Of a DNA stretch of 64,000 nt, positions 12,435-22,981 are shown piece by piece. How positions within the stretch are numbered: the first letter of the stretch is position 1; every line of letters begins with the position of its first letter. The notes under the pieces were generated by a model. That model had not been told where the DNA came from. It saw only the letters and a list, made by a program, of their open reading frames with translations, and searched no databases. This DNA is from Protopterus annectens. Taxonomy: Eukaryota > Chordata > Ceratodontiformes > Protopteridae. Made by a program: the position numbers and the translations under genes. Where the stretch lies: contig NC_056727.1 of the NCBI RefSeq assembly GCF_019279795.1, positions 1,212,245,077 through 1,212,309,076 of the forward strand. Direction: 5' to 3'.

Positions 12435-14124
12435 TGTATGCTTGTGTTAACAAGACAAAATTTTAATTATAATCTTGATTTTTTTTTTAAATCCCATTTG
12501 AATCAATAAGTCTTAGTAAAAAGAGTATAGTATCCATTGATTTATTTTCCTCAAAACAGATTTAGATCATGTCTGTAAGCTATCTTGGCTTTCCTTTTTT
12601 TATCAATCTTTTTCTATATTCTGTGCTTTTCTAACCAAAAATGAGTCTACTAGGATTCATTTTTTCTCCTAGCACAAAACTCCAGCTAACTCATAAAGCC
12701 AAGAGTTGCCTCAGGTTGGAAGGAGAGCTCAGGAGTGGTAACTAATTGCCTAACTGTCTTTAGGCCTGAAAAATTTGAGCTACTACAGTGCAGTACCATC
12801 TTTGATGCAAACGGGCTATTTGTTGGCTATTTGTTCACATTGTGTGCACCTAACCCCAATGCCGGCCTGCACACAAGATCCTATGACCTAGGCTGTACAT
12901 GTTCCACTTCCAACAGACACGTAATTATCCCTTACAAATTGTGAGCCATCCATCCATTACAGTGACTTTCTGTTAAAGCAGAATGAGCAGCCTCCCTCCT
13001 CACTGTGTACAGTAGCTATTTTTCATTAAGGGGGGCACATAAGAAATGGGCAAAATCTAGACATTCTACTGTGAAAATCTGGACAGTTGAGAGACATAGA
13101 TAACTTGGCTCTTACCTTTGGAGCATCTAATCTAACACAACAAAACCTCAAAATCAAACACCAGCCAGTAGTGAAGTTCAAAATTAGAGCTTTCATTCCT
13201 ATTTATTTTTTAACTAAAGAGAAGTTCTGTTCAGTCTTCAATGCTGCAGGACATCAGTCACTGACTTGCCAGCACAGCACAGGCTAGAAAAATAAAGACA
13301 ATCAGTCTCAACCTCATTACTGAAGAAATGGGATAAGAATTGGGATAAGTGAATTTTACACTTCAACTCAGACTGGAGGAGTCACCGGGGATGTCAGTGG
13401 CATGACAGAGTAAAGACATCTCTATTTGTATGCTTTAAATACTGCTCAGACATCCCAGCCACTGACTGATCATATGTTACTTGTAGATTCGGGGGGGGGG
13501 GGGGTGGAAGAGCAGAGCAGGGAATCAGGCTCGGTTTCTTGGCTGTGCATGCTTAAGTGTCCCTCTCCTCCCCATCCTGATTCAAGTTTTAATATTCAAG
13601 CACACCAAAAGGTATGGACAACTGAAGTGGGGGGAGGGTGCAAATGCCACAGTACAGTCAAGACGGACTCAGAGACAGGGCACCAAAAACAGTGCAAACT
13701 TTGTCTCTCAAGTCCTGGTGGCATAGTGTGTTTACAGATTGGAAAAAATAAATAAATTAAAATAAATAAATAAAAATTGTGCCTTTTTATGAGGCTGGCC
13801 TGTATGGTGCCCTAGGCAGTCACTTAGTTTGCCTGTGCCTAAGGCTGGCCATGAGTGGTGATGCCCCTCCATAAGGGTGGCCTTACAACTGACCTGGGTA
13901 ATTGCAAACCTGCACAAAAGGAAAAACTGCTGTAAACTAGGTTAGGTAAAACCAATAGCCACAAAACAACCAAACCTAATGTAAAAGCAAAGCTTTCCGG
14001 CTTAATCCTTCCTCAGTGCTGACACACATTTTTGAACATTACAGATTATATAGGAAATCAATTAAATAACCACATGACAAAGCCATCCAATAAAAACACA
14101 ATAAAAACAGACTGAATTCTGATG
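12435..14124. other. Unassigned non-coding stretch with simple runs
   Basis: No supported gene. It contains an 11-base G run at about 13493-13504 and an (AAAT)n run at about 13745-13777. The 109-codon open frame at 13426-13755 (+) reads through both the G run and a G-rich block and has no domain, so it is treated as spurious. Confidence 0.4.
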
Positions 14125-14300
14125 ATAAACAGTGTGAGGACCAAATGATTGAGATGGCTAATGAGTTTAAAGAACGGGGATATAGCAGTACTGTCATACA
14201 AGAAGTTATGAATCATGTGACTCAGGATAGAAACGAGGGGATGACTCTTCTTGAATTGGTGGTAACTCAGGCAGATGTAAAAGATCTGTTGGCATGTATG
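14125..14300 (+). pseudogene. Possible Penelope-like element relic (RT-EN linker region)
   Basis: A 68-codon frame (14145-14351) carries MANEFKERGYSSTVIQEVMN. This resembles the segment after the RT core in Penelope-like elements, where a 'RF..RGYP...I..A' pattern is typical. No RT or GIY-YIG motif is adjacent. The match is short and from memory of the family pattern, so it could be chance. Confidence 0.25.
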
Positions 14301-14792
14301 ACAAAGAGTAAGGGATGTTTCCCAATGCTCTTGGCAAATGTCCCCTTATAGTATAAATACCACCTCAGGTCCCCACTGAAAACAGGTCACTAGCCTAGTA
14401 GGACTAACCCAGTCAACAAAGGATAAGTAAATAAAACTAAGAAGGCAGCTTGCACTGAGGCCTTGCAGATGCTAAATGAAACAACATTTTTGACAGGGAC
14501 TGAGAGTAGGGAGCCAAGCAATTCACCAATTGCTGTTATTGTAAATCCACATTGCTGAAAGCCATTTTCAGTGATCATTGAGTTTGCACTTTTGCCCACT
14601 ATTAAACAGCTGTGGAGCTATTATACATAAGATCCCCTCTGCATACCTTTCAGTTGTCAAACATTTCACAGACTGTCCAGATATTTGCCTCATATTTCTG
14701 GTCTCCTCATGAAATGTGCGGTTTTCTGACAAATTAGTGAGGACTAAAGTCACATAATTATAGACATTTGAGGTTTAGACTTCATATCCTTC

Positions 14793-14808
14793 AGAAATGC
14801 ATGTTAAT
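14793..14808 (+). repeat. Left target-site duplication of L1
   Basis: AGAAATGCATGTTAAT, identical to 16743-16758. The 16-bp length is typical for L1 target-primed reverse transcription. It lies inside the MITE and supplies the ATG from which the downstream frame appears to start. Confidence 0.93.
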
Positions 14809-16563
14809 AAAATTCAACTTTTTGCAGATGATGTTCTAATTACATCAGCAGGAACTAACTCTTCTATGCAGTCATTATTTGATAAAATGACAGACTTTAA
14901 AAATATCTCTGGTTTGACATTTAATGAAGAAAAAACTAAAATATTACCTATATACACACGAAAAAATGTCCTCTCTAATGATTTTCACAAATATATACCC
15001 AACTCAGGTCAGATAACTTACTTAGGTATAATATTAACTAAAGATATTAAATCTATTATACATAATAATTATAGTTACTGTCTTCATAATATACAAAATC
15101 TTTTCAATAGTTGTAACAATATGTTTTTTACCATGGAAGAGAGACTCACAATTATTAAAATGATAATATTCCCTAAGATATTATATTTAATACAATCAAT
15201 AATACTCCCACCTACAAAAATAATTATTAAGAAATTGAATTCACTAATGTTAAATTTCTTATGGGCACCTAATAGACCTAGGATTGCTTTAAAGAAACAT
15301 ACTAATAGCTGGTCTCAAGGGGGCATTTCATTCCCAGACTTTAATTTATATACTATCTCTTCTATTATAAAAGTTATTACTTTGTTAATAGATCAGTCAT
15401 ATGTTGCAAAATGGAAAGATTATTGGGAACTAATTAGCATTCACTTCATGAAAATCTCCTTAATACATAAAAATACCTTTGTAAATAACCCCATGTTATG
15501 GTTATTGAAGGGATTTTGTACTTCATCTATTACACCAAAATATCTAGCTAGTTACTCATCAAATATTATTATTAGATATCGTGATTTTATATTTATGCAT
15601 CCTAAGTATAAGGAATGGAATTTTATCCTATTCCCTATAATGTATACACAAGGTATTCTCTTATCAACCACCTCTGAAAGAATTCTTTTAGTCACAGAGA
15701 ATGATTTAAAGTATTGGTATCAGTTGCTGTCTGACAACAAAGTAAAAAACTTAGACTTCTTAAAGCAAGAATTTGATTTGAGAGAAACATGTTGGTTAGA
15801 AATTCAGACTTTTAGACAGCATCTTATTAATAAAATTGATTTAATGTCTTTAACAGTTAAAGAATCTGTCCCAATTTTGATTGATTACTTGATATTAAAT
15901 TTACAACATAGGGTTTCTGATAAAGGTAAGTTTTCACACATACATAAAATTATTAGAGAAGAAACTCATTACAGTTCAGATACTTATTGGAATTATTTTA
16001 TTTCTGTTAATGGTGAATCACCAAAACAACAAGATAAACAATATATATTGGAATCTGCTTATAAAACTACTTCTTCCATTAATTGGAAACTTTTTACTTG
16101 GAAATTTTTACATAGATCTTTCTATACACCTTTAATGATGAGTAAAATAAATAATAAAGACAATTTATGTAAGAGATGTAATGTAGAAATAAATGCTGAT
16201 TGGGCACATATGTTTTATGACTGTATAAAATTGAAGGAATATTGGATATTAATCAATGATTTTTTGCAGGCACTTTTCACAGATAATTTCATTGTCTCTA
16301 AATCACTTATATTATTTAACACTCCTGTTCCTAAAAGTGTCAAAAAAGTTAAACTTCCCTTGTTATGGTCTTTTCTAGCAGTGGCTAGAAAAATAATAAC
16401 CAGAAATTGGATTTCAGATACTCCTCCTTCATTTAATGAATTTAAAAATGTTATGACAGAAGTGTGTCATATGGAATTAATGACAATAAAGTCAAGAACT
16501 ACTAGAAAAACGTCTTACTATACTATATGGGATACTTTACAAAACCTGTTAAAAAAATCTTAG
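14797..16563 (+). CDS. L1 ORF2 C-terminal fragment (RT end, C-terminal domain, CCHC motif)
   Basis: 588 codons without interruption. In a full-length L1, ORF2 is an endonuclease and reverse transcriptase that copies its RNA into genomic DNA. The first four residues (MHVN) come from the target-site duplication. True L1 sequence starts at about residue 5, and the catalytic FADD is residues 9-12. YLGI near residue 76 is the conserved post-catalytic RT block. The thumb and C-terminal domain follow, and a zinc-knuckle-like C-x2-C-x9-H-x4-C is at C458, C461, H471 and C476, as in L1 carboxy-termini. The endonuclease and most of the RT palm are absent, so the product would be inactive. There is no evidence that it is translated. 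Confidence 0.9.
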   Translation: MHVNKIQLFADDVLITSAGTNSSMQSLFDKMTDFKNISGLTFNEEKTKILPIYTRKNVLSNDFHKYIPNSGQITYLGIILTKDIKSIIHNNYSYCLHNIQNLFNSCNNMFFTMEERLTIIKMIIFPKILYLIQSIILPPTKIIIKKLNSLMLNFLWAPNRPRIALKKHTNSWSQGGISFPDFNLYTISSIIKVITLLIDQSYVAKWKDYWELISIHFMKISLIHKNTFVNNPMLWLLKGFCTSSITPKYLASYSSNIIIRYRDFIFMHPKYKEWNFILFPIMYTQGILLSTTSERILLVTENDLKYWYQLLSDNKVKNLDFLKQEFDLRETCWLEIQTFRQHLINKIDLMSLTVKESVPILIDYLILNLQHRVSDKGKFSHIHKIIREETHYSSDTYWNYFISVNGESPKQQDKQYILESAYKTTSSINWKLFTWKFLHRSFYTPLMMSKINNKDNLCKRCNVEINADWAHMFYDCIKLKEYWILINDFLQALFTDNFIVSKSLILFNTPVPKSVKKVKLPLLWSFLAVARKIITRNWISDTPPSFNEFKNVMTEVCHMELMTIKSRTTRKTSYYTIWDTLQNLLKKS

Positions 16564-16742
16564 TTTCATTAGTAAGACATTACAGTTTAATCAATTGATT
16601 TGATTTGTAGTGGATGTCTCTGTAAATATTTTGGTTGTTTTATTAAATGTTATAACTATTTACATTTTAATTGCTTGTATAAGATTGTTATGATATTTAT
16701 TTTGTATGTTAAAAACAATAAACTTGTTTTAAAAAAAAAAAA
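14809..16742 (+). mobile_element. 5'-truncated L1 LINE, young insertion
   Basis: About 1.93 kb between perfect 16-bp duplications. It begins within the RT domain just before the FADD motif, continues through an uninterrupted ORF2 C-terminus, then a ~165-bp 3' UTR, an AATAAA signal and a poly(A) tail. Base composition is far more AT-rich than the nearby CR1-like elements. Intact duplications and an unbroken frame indicate recent insertion. 5' truncation means it cannot mobilise itself. Confidence 0.93.
16717..16722 (+). terminator. L1 polyadenylation signal AATAAA
   Basis: AATAAA lies 8-14 bases before the A-tract at 16731-16743, as expected for an L1 3' end that was reverse transcribed with its tail. 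Confidence 0.85.
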
Positions 16743-16758
16743 AGAAATGCATGTTAAT
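16743..16758 (+). repeat. Right target-site duplication of L1
   Basis: AGAAATGCATGTTAAT directly after the poly(A) tail, a perfect match to 14793-14808. The MITE resumes immediately after it. Confidence 0.93.
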
Positions 16759-17010
16759 GCAACATTTGTTATTGTAGTAACTTTTTAAGCTTATAAGAGC
16801 AATATTTAAAATCTGTCCTGAATTTTGAGCCTTTGTCCCACCATTATTTTTGGCTTTGTCCAGATTTCTTGTGTTGAAAGGTTGAGAGCTAAGGTCCCCT
16901 GCAAAACAAAGCATCTTTCATCTATGAAAGTACAGATGGCATCACAATTTGCAATAATTGCAGCTGGATGGCTAGTCTTAGATGAACTGATAGGATTGCA
17001 ATGCATAGTG

Positions 17011-17460
17011 TCCCTGTCGGGAGCCAGAATCCACCACATAACACAAGTACTCAGGTCACTCCAGAACAAGTACAAATATGACTCTGTCATTGTTCATGTT
17101 GGTTTGAATGACTTGAGATGTACCTCCCTGGACTACATGAAAAGAGATGTGGAAGAGCTCTCTGATCATGTAGCCCAGGCTGGTATGACCGTGACCCTGA
17201 GTAGCATCCTGCCCTCACCAAGAATGATACCTCAGTAAAAAGAAAAAATGATAAATTTCAACAATTGTCTTAGCTTCTGGTGTCATTCAAAGGGGATCCA
17301 GTGTCTGCCTGCCTGGGATAACATGCTCGACAAGCCACGTTGCTCCGCAAGAGACGGCTTGCACCTGTCACCTCTAGGCTTTCGAATACTGGCCAAGGCT
17401 CTTGCTGCCCCCATAGTGCCTTTTTTAGGCAAGGCTCAAAACTCAAATCCACCTCTGTAA
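17011..17460 (+). pseudogene. Copy A ORF1 fragment: SGNH/GDSL esterase C-terminal part
   Basis: Encodes the esterase domain found in ORF1 of CR1/L2-type LINEs, a lipid-esterase-like SGNH hydrolase of uncertain role in retrotransposition. Visible blocks are HVGLNDLRCTSLDY (block III, GxND type) and RDGLHLSPLGFRILAKAL (block V, D-x-x-H type). The nucleophile block I is lost by 5' truncation. A TAA at 17236-17238, after SPRMIPQ, splits the frame, which resumes as MINFNNCLSFWCHS at 17248. Confidence 0.8.
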
Positions 17461-17483
17461 ACAGCACAATTAACAAAAAACTG

Positions 17484-18151
17484 AGGGTTATGCTACTCAA
17501 CGCCAAGAGTTTAAAATCTCAAAATGCATATGCTCAAAGCACTCCTCAGTATGGAGAACATCGACATCTGTGCAGTAACTGAAACCTGGTTCAAGGCTCC
17601 AGAGAGCACCCCAGCAGTACCGGGCTACAACTCGTACCACACGTTTTGGCCACAGAACACAGACCAAAACACAAAAGGAGGGGGTGTATCCATATTCATC
17701 AAGGATACCTACACCACCAGGTTAGTGGTGCAGTATGATACCTCTGAGATCATCCATGTGCAACTAACATCAAGCAAATCTGCAATGCAAATTGTGGCCT
17801 GCTACAGATCACCCTCCATGACCCAGGACCACCACTCCACCTTTTTGGAGACACTAGAAAACATAAAGGTCCTACCGAACACTATGATATTGGGCGATTT
17901 CAATTACCCTACCATTAACTAGGAAAACTACTCGAGTACAAACTCCCAGGCCCAGTGCTTCCTAGAATTCATCAACTCAAATGCCCTGGATCAGCTGGTA
18001 AACTCCCCTACCAGAGGTGAAAACATATTGGACCTGGTCATCACAAACATGGGCGACAGGTGTTTTACACCGGAGGTCAACCCTTCACTGGTTAGATCAG
18101 ATCATAAACTAATCACTCTGGATGTCCACACCCCCACCACCATCCCCAACT
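17484..18151 (+). pseudogene. Copy A ORF2: AP-like endonuclease domain, broken
   Basis: The domain nicks target DNA to prime reverse transcription. Motifs are LLNAKSLKSQN at the amino end, then VTETWFKAPESTPAVPGYNS, GGGVSIFIKD, ACYRSPSM, GDFNYPTIN and SDHKLITLDV. A frameshift near 17520 separates the first strand from the rest. A TAG at 17920-17922 replaces the Trp codon after GDFNYPTIN; copy B has TGG there. The frame then continues to the SDH motif. Confidence 0.83.
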
Positions 18152-20013
18152 AAGGAAACCACAGTAAAAAACTTTTCTAAAGCAAACTTCACCTTACTTA
18201 AGACAGAGGTGTTAAGTTTCACAGCTCCCACGCTAAAGGATAACACTGCCCAAGATGCAGAAACCTTTACAAATGCACTCTATGAGCACCTACAAGGATG
18301 CATGGATCGTGCCATCCCTAACAAAACCAAGACTCACTCCTCTAAGAGAAGGAAACCAGTCTGGTGGACCCCTGCCATAAACAGGCTATACAATAGAAGG
18401 AGGAAACTAGTTCAGGAAAAAAAGAAAATCCCAAGAAGGAAAGACATCCCTGATCAGTATAGAAACTAAGGTCCCTCATAAAATCATCCAAGGCTAACTT
18501 CAAAAGAAAAATAGCCAATGATTCAAAAGATAACCACAAAGCCTTCTTTAGCTATGTTAAGAATCTAAGTGGCAACCTGCAGATATGCACTGAACTAGTG
18601 AAAAATAGCACAAAATATACTGAACCTACTGATATTGCCAACATCCTGGCAGATAGATTTAGTGCAAACATCACCCCCCTCTCACTCCCAAAATGGCCAA
18701 CAACAATATCGGAAAAGTGTAGTGTACCAGAAATCACAGACGCACAGGTGAAAGTAGCCCTTTCAAAAGACAAAAACACAGCATCAGTGGGGCCAGATGG
18801 TGTCCCAGGCTGTGTCTTGCACGAACTACAGAATGAACTAACCCCCCCCCCACCTAAACATGCTGTTTACCCTCAGCCTCTCCACAGACTATGTGCCCAT
18901 AGAATGGCACACAGCAACAGTTATTCCACTCCACAAAGGAGGGGCCACAACTGACCCTGGTAACTATTGCCCCATACGCCTGACTAGCCTGGTCTGCAAG
19001 GCTATGGAGTGCATCATCATGGAACTCATTAACAAAGACATTGGGAACCTCCAAACACTTGACCTGACCCAGTTCGGCTTTGTTAAGGGCAGATCATGCT
19101 TACTAAACTTGGTTGACTTCTTCGAGACATTCACCAAGGCCATAGACGAGGGAAAGGTTGTTCACACAGCCTACCCTGACCTCACCAAGGCTTTCGACAC
19201 CATTCCCCACACGGGTATTACAGAAAAACTCTCCAGCCTGAACATAAACCCCTACATCACGAGATGGGTTGCCAACTGTCTTACAGACAGAACTCACACG
19301 GTAAGAATAGCAGGCTCCAGGTCCAACTCTAGACCAGTCACAAGTGGTGTCCAACAAGGCTCGGTCCTGGACCCCTCCTGTTTGGCATATACTTCTCAGA
19401 AGTACAGGCAAACACAGGAGGACTATGTCTAACCAAGTTCGCCGATGACTGCAAACTTGGAGCCATAATTGACTCTCCTGCTGACATGGACATCCTCCAA
19501 AAGGGCCTTACTGAGATGGACATCTGGTGTCAAAGTCATGGCCTCAAGCTAAATGCCAAAAAATGCATAGTCATCCCATTTGGGAAAAACAAAACACCCA
19601 TGAATTACCACATAGGTGGCAGCCCCCTTAATACAGAAGAGGTAATAAGAGATCTGGGGACCCAGGTAGATAGTACTCTCTCCTTTGACAATCATATTGC
19701 CAAAGTAGTTAGGAAATCCTTCTATGTGGCCCATCTAATTACTAAAGGGTTCTCATCTAGAAATAAAGAGGTTATAGTGCTGCTCTACTCATCACTCATC
19801 AGACCCATCATAGAGTACAATGCCCCATTTGGGATGTACCTCACAAGACACTTCCAACAGCTGGAGAGACCACAAAAGTATCTCACCAAGAGGATTACTG
19901 GCCTCAAACATATGTACTATGCAGCCCGACTGAAAAATCTCTGGCTGTACTCAGTGGCATATCACTTACTCAGTGGTGATCTCTGCCTGACTTACAAAGC
20001 CATGTCCAACTGA
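18152..20013 (+). pseudogene. Copy A ORF2: linker and reverse transcriptase, broken
   Basis: Linker sequence (KPVWWTPAINRLYNRRRKL) leads into RT blocks: VIPLHKGGATTDPGNYCPI, DLTQFGFVKGRSCLLNLVDF, DLTKAFDTIPHTGI and the catalytic FADD at 19438-19449, then DLGTQVDSTLSFDNHI. Frameshifts lie in a C-run at about 18841-18851 and near 19370 between TSGVQQGSVL and the FADD strand, and several stops lie in the linker. The carboxy end is at 20011-20013. Confidence 0.85.
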
Positions 20014-20036
20014 GAATTGATGGACATGCTCCACTG

Positions 20037-21050
20037 CTGTTTAAATCAGTTTGCATGTTTTCTATTGTTATATAAAAATGCACTTTATTCATCTGTTTTT
20101 ACTGTATTTGTGTTTCTTCCTACTTTATTATTTTATTTTGCTTTTGCTGCTTATTCTTAAACGTACTTAATTGCATTTATTCTGCTGCATTTATTACTGC
20201 TGGTTAGTAGCCTGATTAAATTGTAACTGTTATTCTAAGCCTTTGGTTGAAGCACTTGGGTTTCAGACCAGTTGTTTACATTAAGTAGGTTTGTGGTCTG
20301 TACTGTTGTGGCAGGACAGGTAGCTTACATCCTTCTAAGTTGGGAGTTGCTGATTGAAGGCTGAGTGTCTGTTATTCTAAAAGTGTATTAGTTCTGGTTT
20401 AAGCACTTGGGCTTCAGGCCAGTTATTTTACATTAAGAAGGTGTGGTCTGCACTCTTGTGGGAGGAGAGGGTAGATTCTGCCCTTCTGAGCTAGGAGTTT
20501 CTGGTTAAAGACTTATTGTGCCTGCTTATTTGAACTGTTTCTTTCTGAAATTGGTAAGCCTTGTTTGCTGTAGCATAGACTAAATTCAGACCTGCTGAAT
20601 CTAGCTTTGGTTGTATAACTTGAGCACTAATCCAGACCATCTTTTTTTGGAGCAAGTTCTCCTACATCCTAGTGGCAGGAGTGTGCAGTTAGAACTTGTC
20701 TGATTGAAGATTGCTGGAATGGGGCTCAGTTTTTAGCTTTTTATTGGTTAATTGGTTTAAATCAGTTTGCTCATTTGCTACTGTTATATAAAAAAAAAAT
20801 ACACTTTATGCATCGCCACTTAGCTAGGGTTAAACTATTCCCAGCGCCATAAAGTCTGCTCTTTAAATTTCCCCTTAAAACTAGCCAGTTTTTTAGTTTT
20901 AGCATTCAAATCTGTTTCTTTGAGCTCTGCATTTATTCAGAACTCAGTTTAAGCACCAAATAAGCTACAAATTACTACAGCACTCAACTTTCCTTACTTG
21001 TCTAGAGGAAAACAGTTTTTAGTACTTAATAAATAAGCACCTATCCAGGC
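20037..21050 (+). promoter_or_regulatory. Copy B 5' UTR with internal repeats and TATA-like blocks
   Basis: A ~50-bp block TTTAAATCAGTTTGC...TTATATAAAAA...CACTTTAT occurs at 20040-20090 and 20756-20810. Between them a ~151-bp unit with AAGCACTTGGG, CAGACCAGTT and ACATTAAG is tandemly repeated from about 20229, with a second copy from about 20379 and a weaker third. LINE 5' UTRs carry internal promoters, often as repeated units. The promoter role here is inference. The left boundary is where similarity to CR1 coding sequence ends. Confidence 0.55.
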
Positions 21051-22017
21051 ATGTCTAAGGGTCAGCTCACGGTGTTTTCTCCTGTCTACCTGATGAATCT
21101 GGGCATCTTGGGGCAATGCAGCAATTGCCTCATGTACACAGACAACCCTCTACTCCTACCACCCAACACTACAACCTGTGAAAGATGCACTTATATAGCC
21201 AAACCGGAAGCAAAGATCTCTTCACCCAAGACTGGACTAGACAGTCAAGAGGAGAAGGTAAACACTCGCACCACACCACACTCATCACATAGTCCCTCAA
21301 ATCCTACACCACCAAAACAGACACATAGAAACACAAAACACACACCTACATTCACAGAGGCTCTCAATAAAAATATGCTCAGGCAACAGAGACCTCCAAA
21401 GCAGAAACGCAAGCAACCTCTACCCCCCAACACAACTCAAATGCCACATAGCCCACAAACTCAGTGTGCCACTCAACCACAGCCCATAAGGCATAACAAC
21501 ATACCCAACACTCTAGTCATAGGTGACTATAGTTAGGCACACTAATGTTCCACTCACCAGGCTAAACAAGGAGAAAGTTACTGTCAGCTGCCTGTCGGGT
21601 GCCGGGATCCACCACATAACACATGCACTCAGGTCACTCCACAGCAAGTAGAAATATGATTCTGTCATTGTCCATGTTGGTGTGAATGACCTTAGACGTA
21701 CCTCCCTGGACTACACGAAAAGAGTCATGGAGGAGCTCTTCAATCTTGTAGCCCAGGCTAGTATGACTCTAGCCCTGAGTAGCATCCTGCCATCACCCAG
21801 AATGATACCACAGTACAAAAACAAAATGATTGACTTTAACAATTGGCTAACCTTCTGGTGTCATTCTAAGGAGATCCAGTATCTGTCTGCCTGGGATGAC
21901 ATGGTCAACAGACCATGTTGCTTTGCCAGAGATGGCCTGCACCTGTCGGCCTTGGGATTCCAGATAATGGCTAAGGCTCTTGCCACCCCTATAGTGCCTT
22001 TTTTAGGCAAGGTTTGA
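21051..22017 (+). pseudogene. Copy B ORF1: zinc-ribbon plus SGNH/GDSL esterase protein
   Basis: The amino part has C-x2-C...C-x2-C (CSNCLMYTDN and CERCTYIAKP), a small zinc-binding module as reported for CR1-like ORF1. A Pro/Thr/Gln-rich basic linker follows. The esterase starts with NTLVIGDY, but a small deletion at the nucleophile turn of block I shifts the frame and gives a TAG at 21534-21536. The domain continues as VNDLRRTSLDYTKR (GxND block), SPRMIPQYKNKMIDFNNWL and RDGLHLSALGFQIMAKAL (DxxH block), ending at TGA 22015-22017. The usual role is RNA or lipid binding in the retrotransposition particle. Confidence 0.82.
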
Positions 22018-22963
22018 ATGACAAATTCACCACCATAACAGGTACAAGCAAGCAAAATCTGAGGATAATGCTACTCAGTGCTAAAATTCTAAACCTCAAA
22101 ATGCATTCACTTGAGGCACTCCTTAAAATGGAAAACATTGATATCTGTGCAGTGACAGAGACCTGGTTCAAAACTCCAGAGAGTACCCCTGCATTACCAG
22201 GCTATAATTCATACCACACTTTTCGGCCTCTGAACCTGGACCGAAACACTAAAGGCGGAGGCGTGTACATATTCATTAAGGATATCCACACCTCCAGGCT
22301 AGTTGCTCGGCATAATGCATCCGAGATTATCCAAGTGCAACTAACTCTGGGAAAGAACGCAATCCAAATTATAAATTACTACAGATCCCCAGGATTCCCA
22401 CTCCTCATTTCTTAATACACTGGAAAATATTAGGGTACAACCCAACACCCTCATAATGGGCAATTTCAACTACCCCACCATTAACTGGGAAAACTATTCA
22501 TGTACTAACTCTTTTGCTCAACGTTTTCTGGAATTCATAAATTCCAACACCTTGGATCAACTTATCCATACCCCCACCAGGGGCAGCAATACCCTAGACC
22601 TGGTCATTTCCAACATGGGCGACCGGTGTTCCACACCAGAGGTCCATTCCTCATTGGTCAGATCTGACCACAAGCTAATCACCTTAGACATCCACATCCC
22701 CCCCCCCACCCCCCACCCCCCATTAGGGAAACCACTGTAAAACATTTCTCCAAAGCCAACTTCATGTTTCTTAAGACAGAAGTGGCAAACTTCACAACAC
22801 CCATGCAGACGGACAATAGAGGTATGACAGCTGAATCCTACACAAATGCACTTTATAAGCACTTACACGAGTGCATGGATAGTGCTATCCCTAACAGAAC
22901 CAAGATGCTATCCTCCAAAAAAGGAAGCCAATCTGGTGGTTCCCTGCCATAAATAAACTCTAC
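22014..22963 (+). pseudogene. Copy B ORF2: endonuclease domain, frameshifted
   Basis: Reads ITGTSKQNLRIMLLSAKILN, CAVTETWFKTPESTPALPGY and GGGVYIFIKD up to YYRSPG, where a short deletion near 22390 shifts the frame. It resumes at 22456 with GNFNYPTINWENYS, where the usual Asp of GDFN is Asn (codon 22462-22464), a change expected to damage catalysis. SDHKLITLDIH ends the domain. A C-rich expansion at about 22698-22721 then shifts the frame again, followed by 22764-22952. Confidence 0.82.
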
Positions 22964-22981
22964 AACAGAAGAAAGAAACTG

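Larger units (their letters stand above)
14642..16893 (+). mobile_element. hAT-like MITE split by an L1 insertion
   Basis: The left part is 14642-14808 (starts CATACCTTTCAGTTGTC) and the right part 16743-16893 (ends GGTTGAGAGCTAAG). Removing the L1 and one target duplication gives a MITE colinear with 771-1073: CATATTTCTGG, TTTTCTGACAAATTAGTGAGG, TTCATATCCTTCAGAAA, then GAGCAATATTTAAAA and TTTGTCCAGATTTCTTG. The ends are degraded, so the MITE is older than the L1. Confidence 0.85.
17011..20036 (+). mobile_element. CR1-like LINE copy A (5'- and 3'-truncated)
   Basis: Begins inside the ORF1 esterase (GTCGGGAGCCAGAATCCACC), about 120 bp after the MITE, and runs through endonuclease and RT. It stops just after the end of ORF2 at GGACATGCTCCACT. 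Copy B shows that the element should continue into a further ~350 bp of 3' region, but here position 20037 switches straight into copy B 5' UTR. Copies A, B and D are the closest relatives in the window. Confidence 0.85.

Noticed and set aside
13426..13755. 109-codon plus-strand open frame
   Set aside because: It reads through an 11-base G run and an (AAAT)n run and has no domain.
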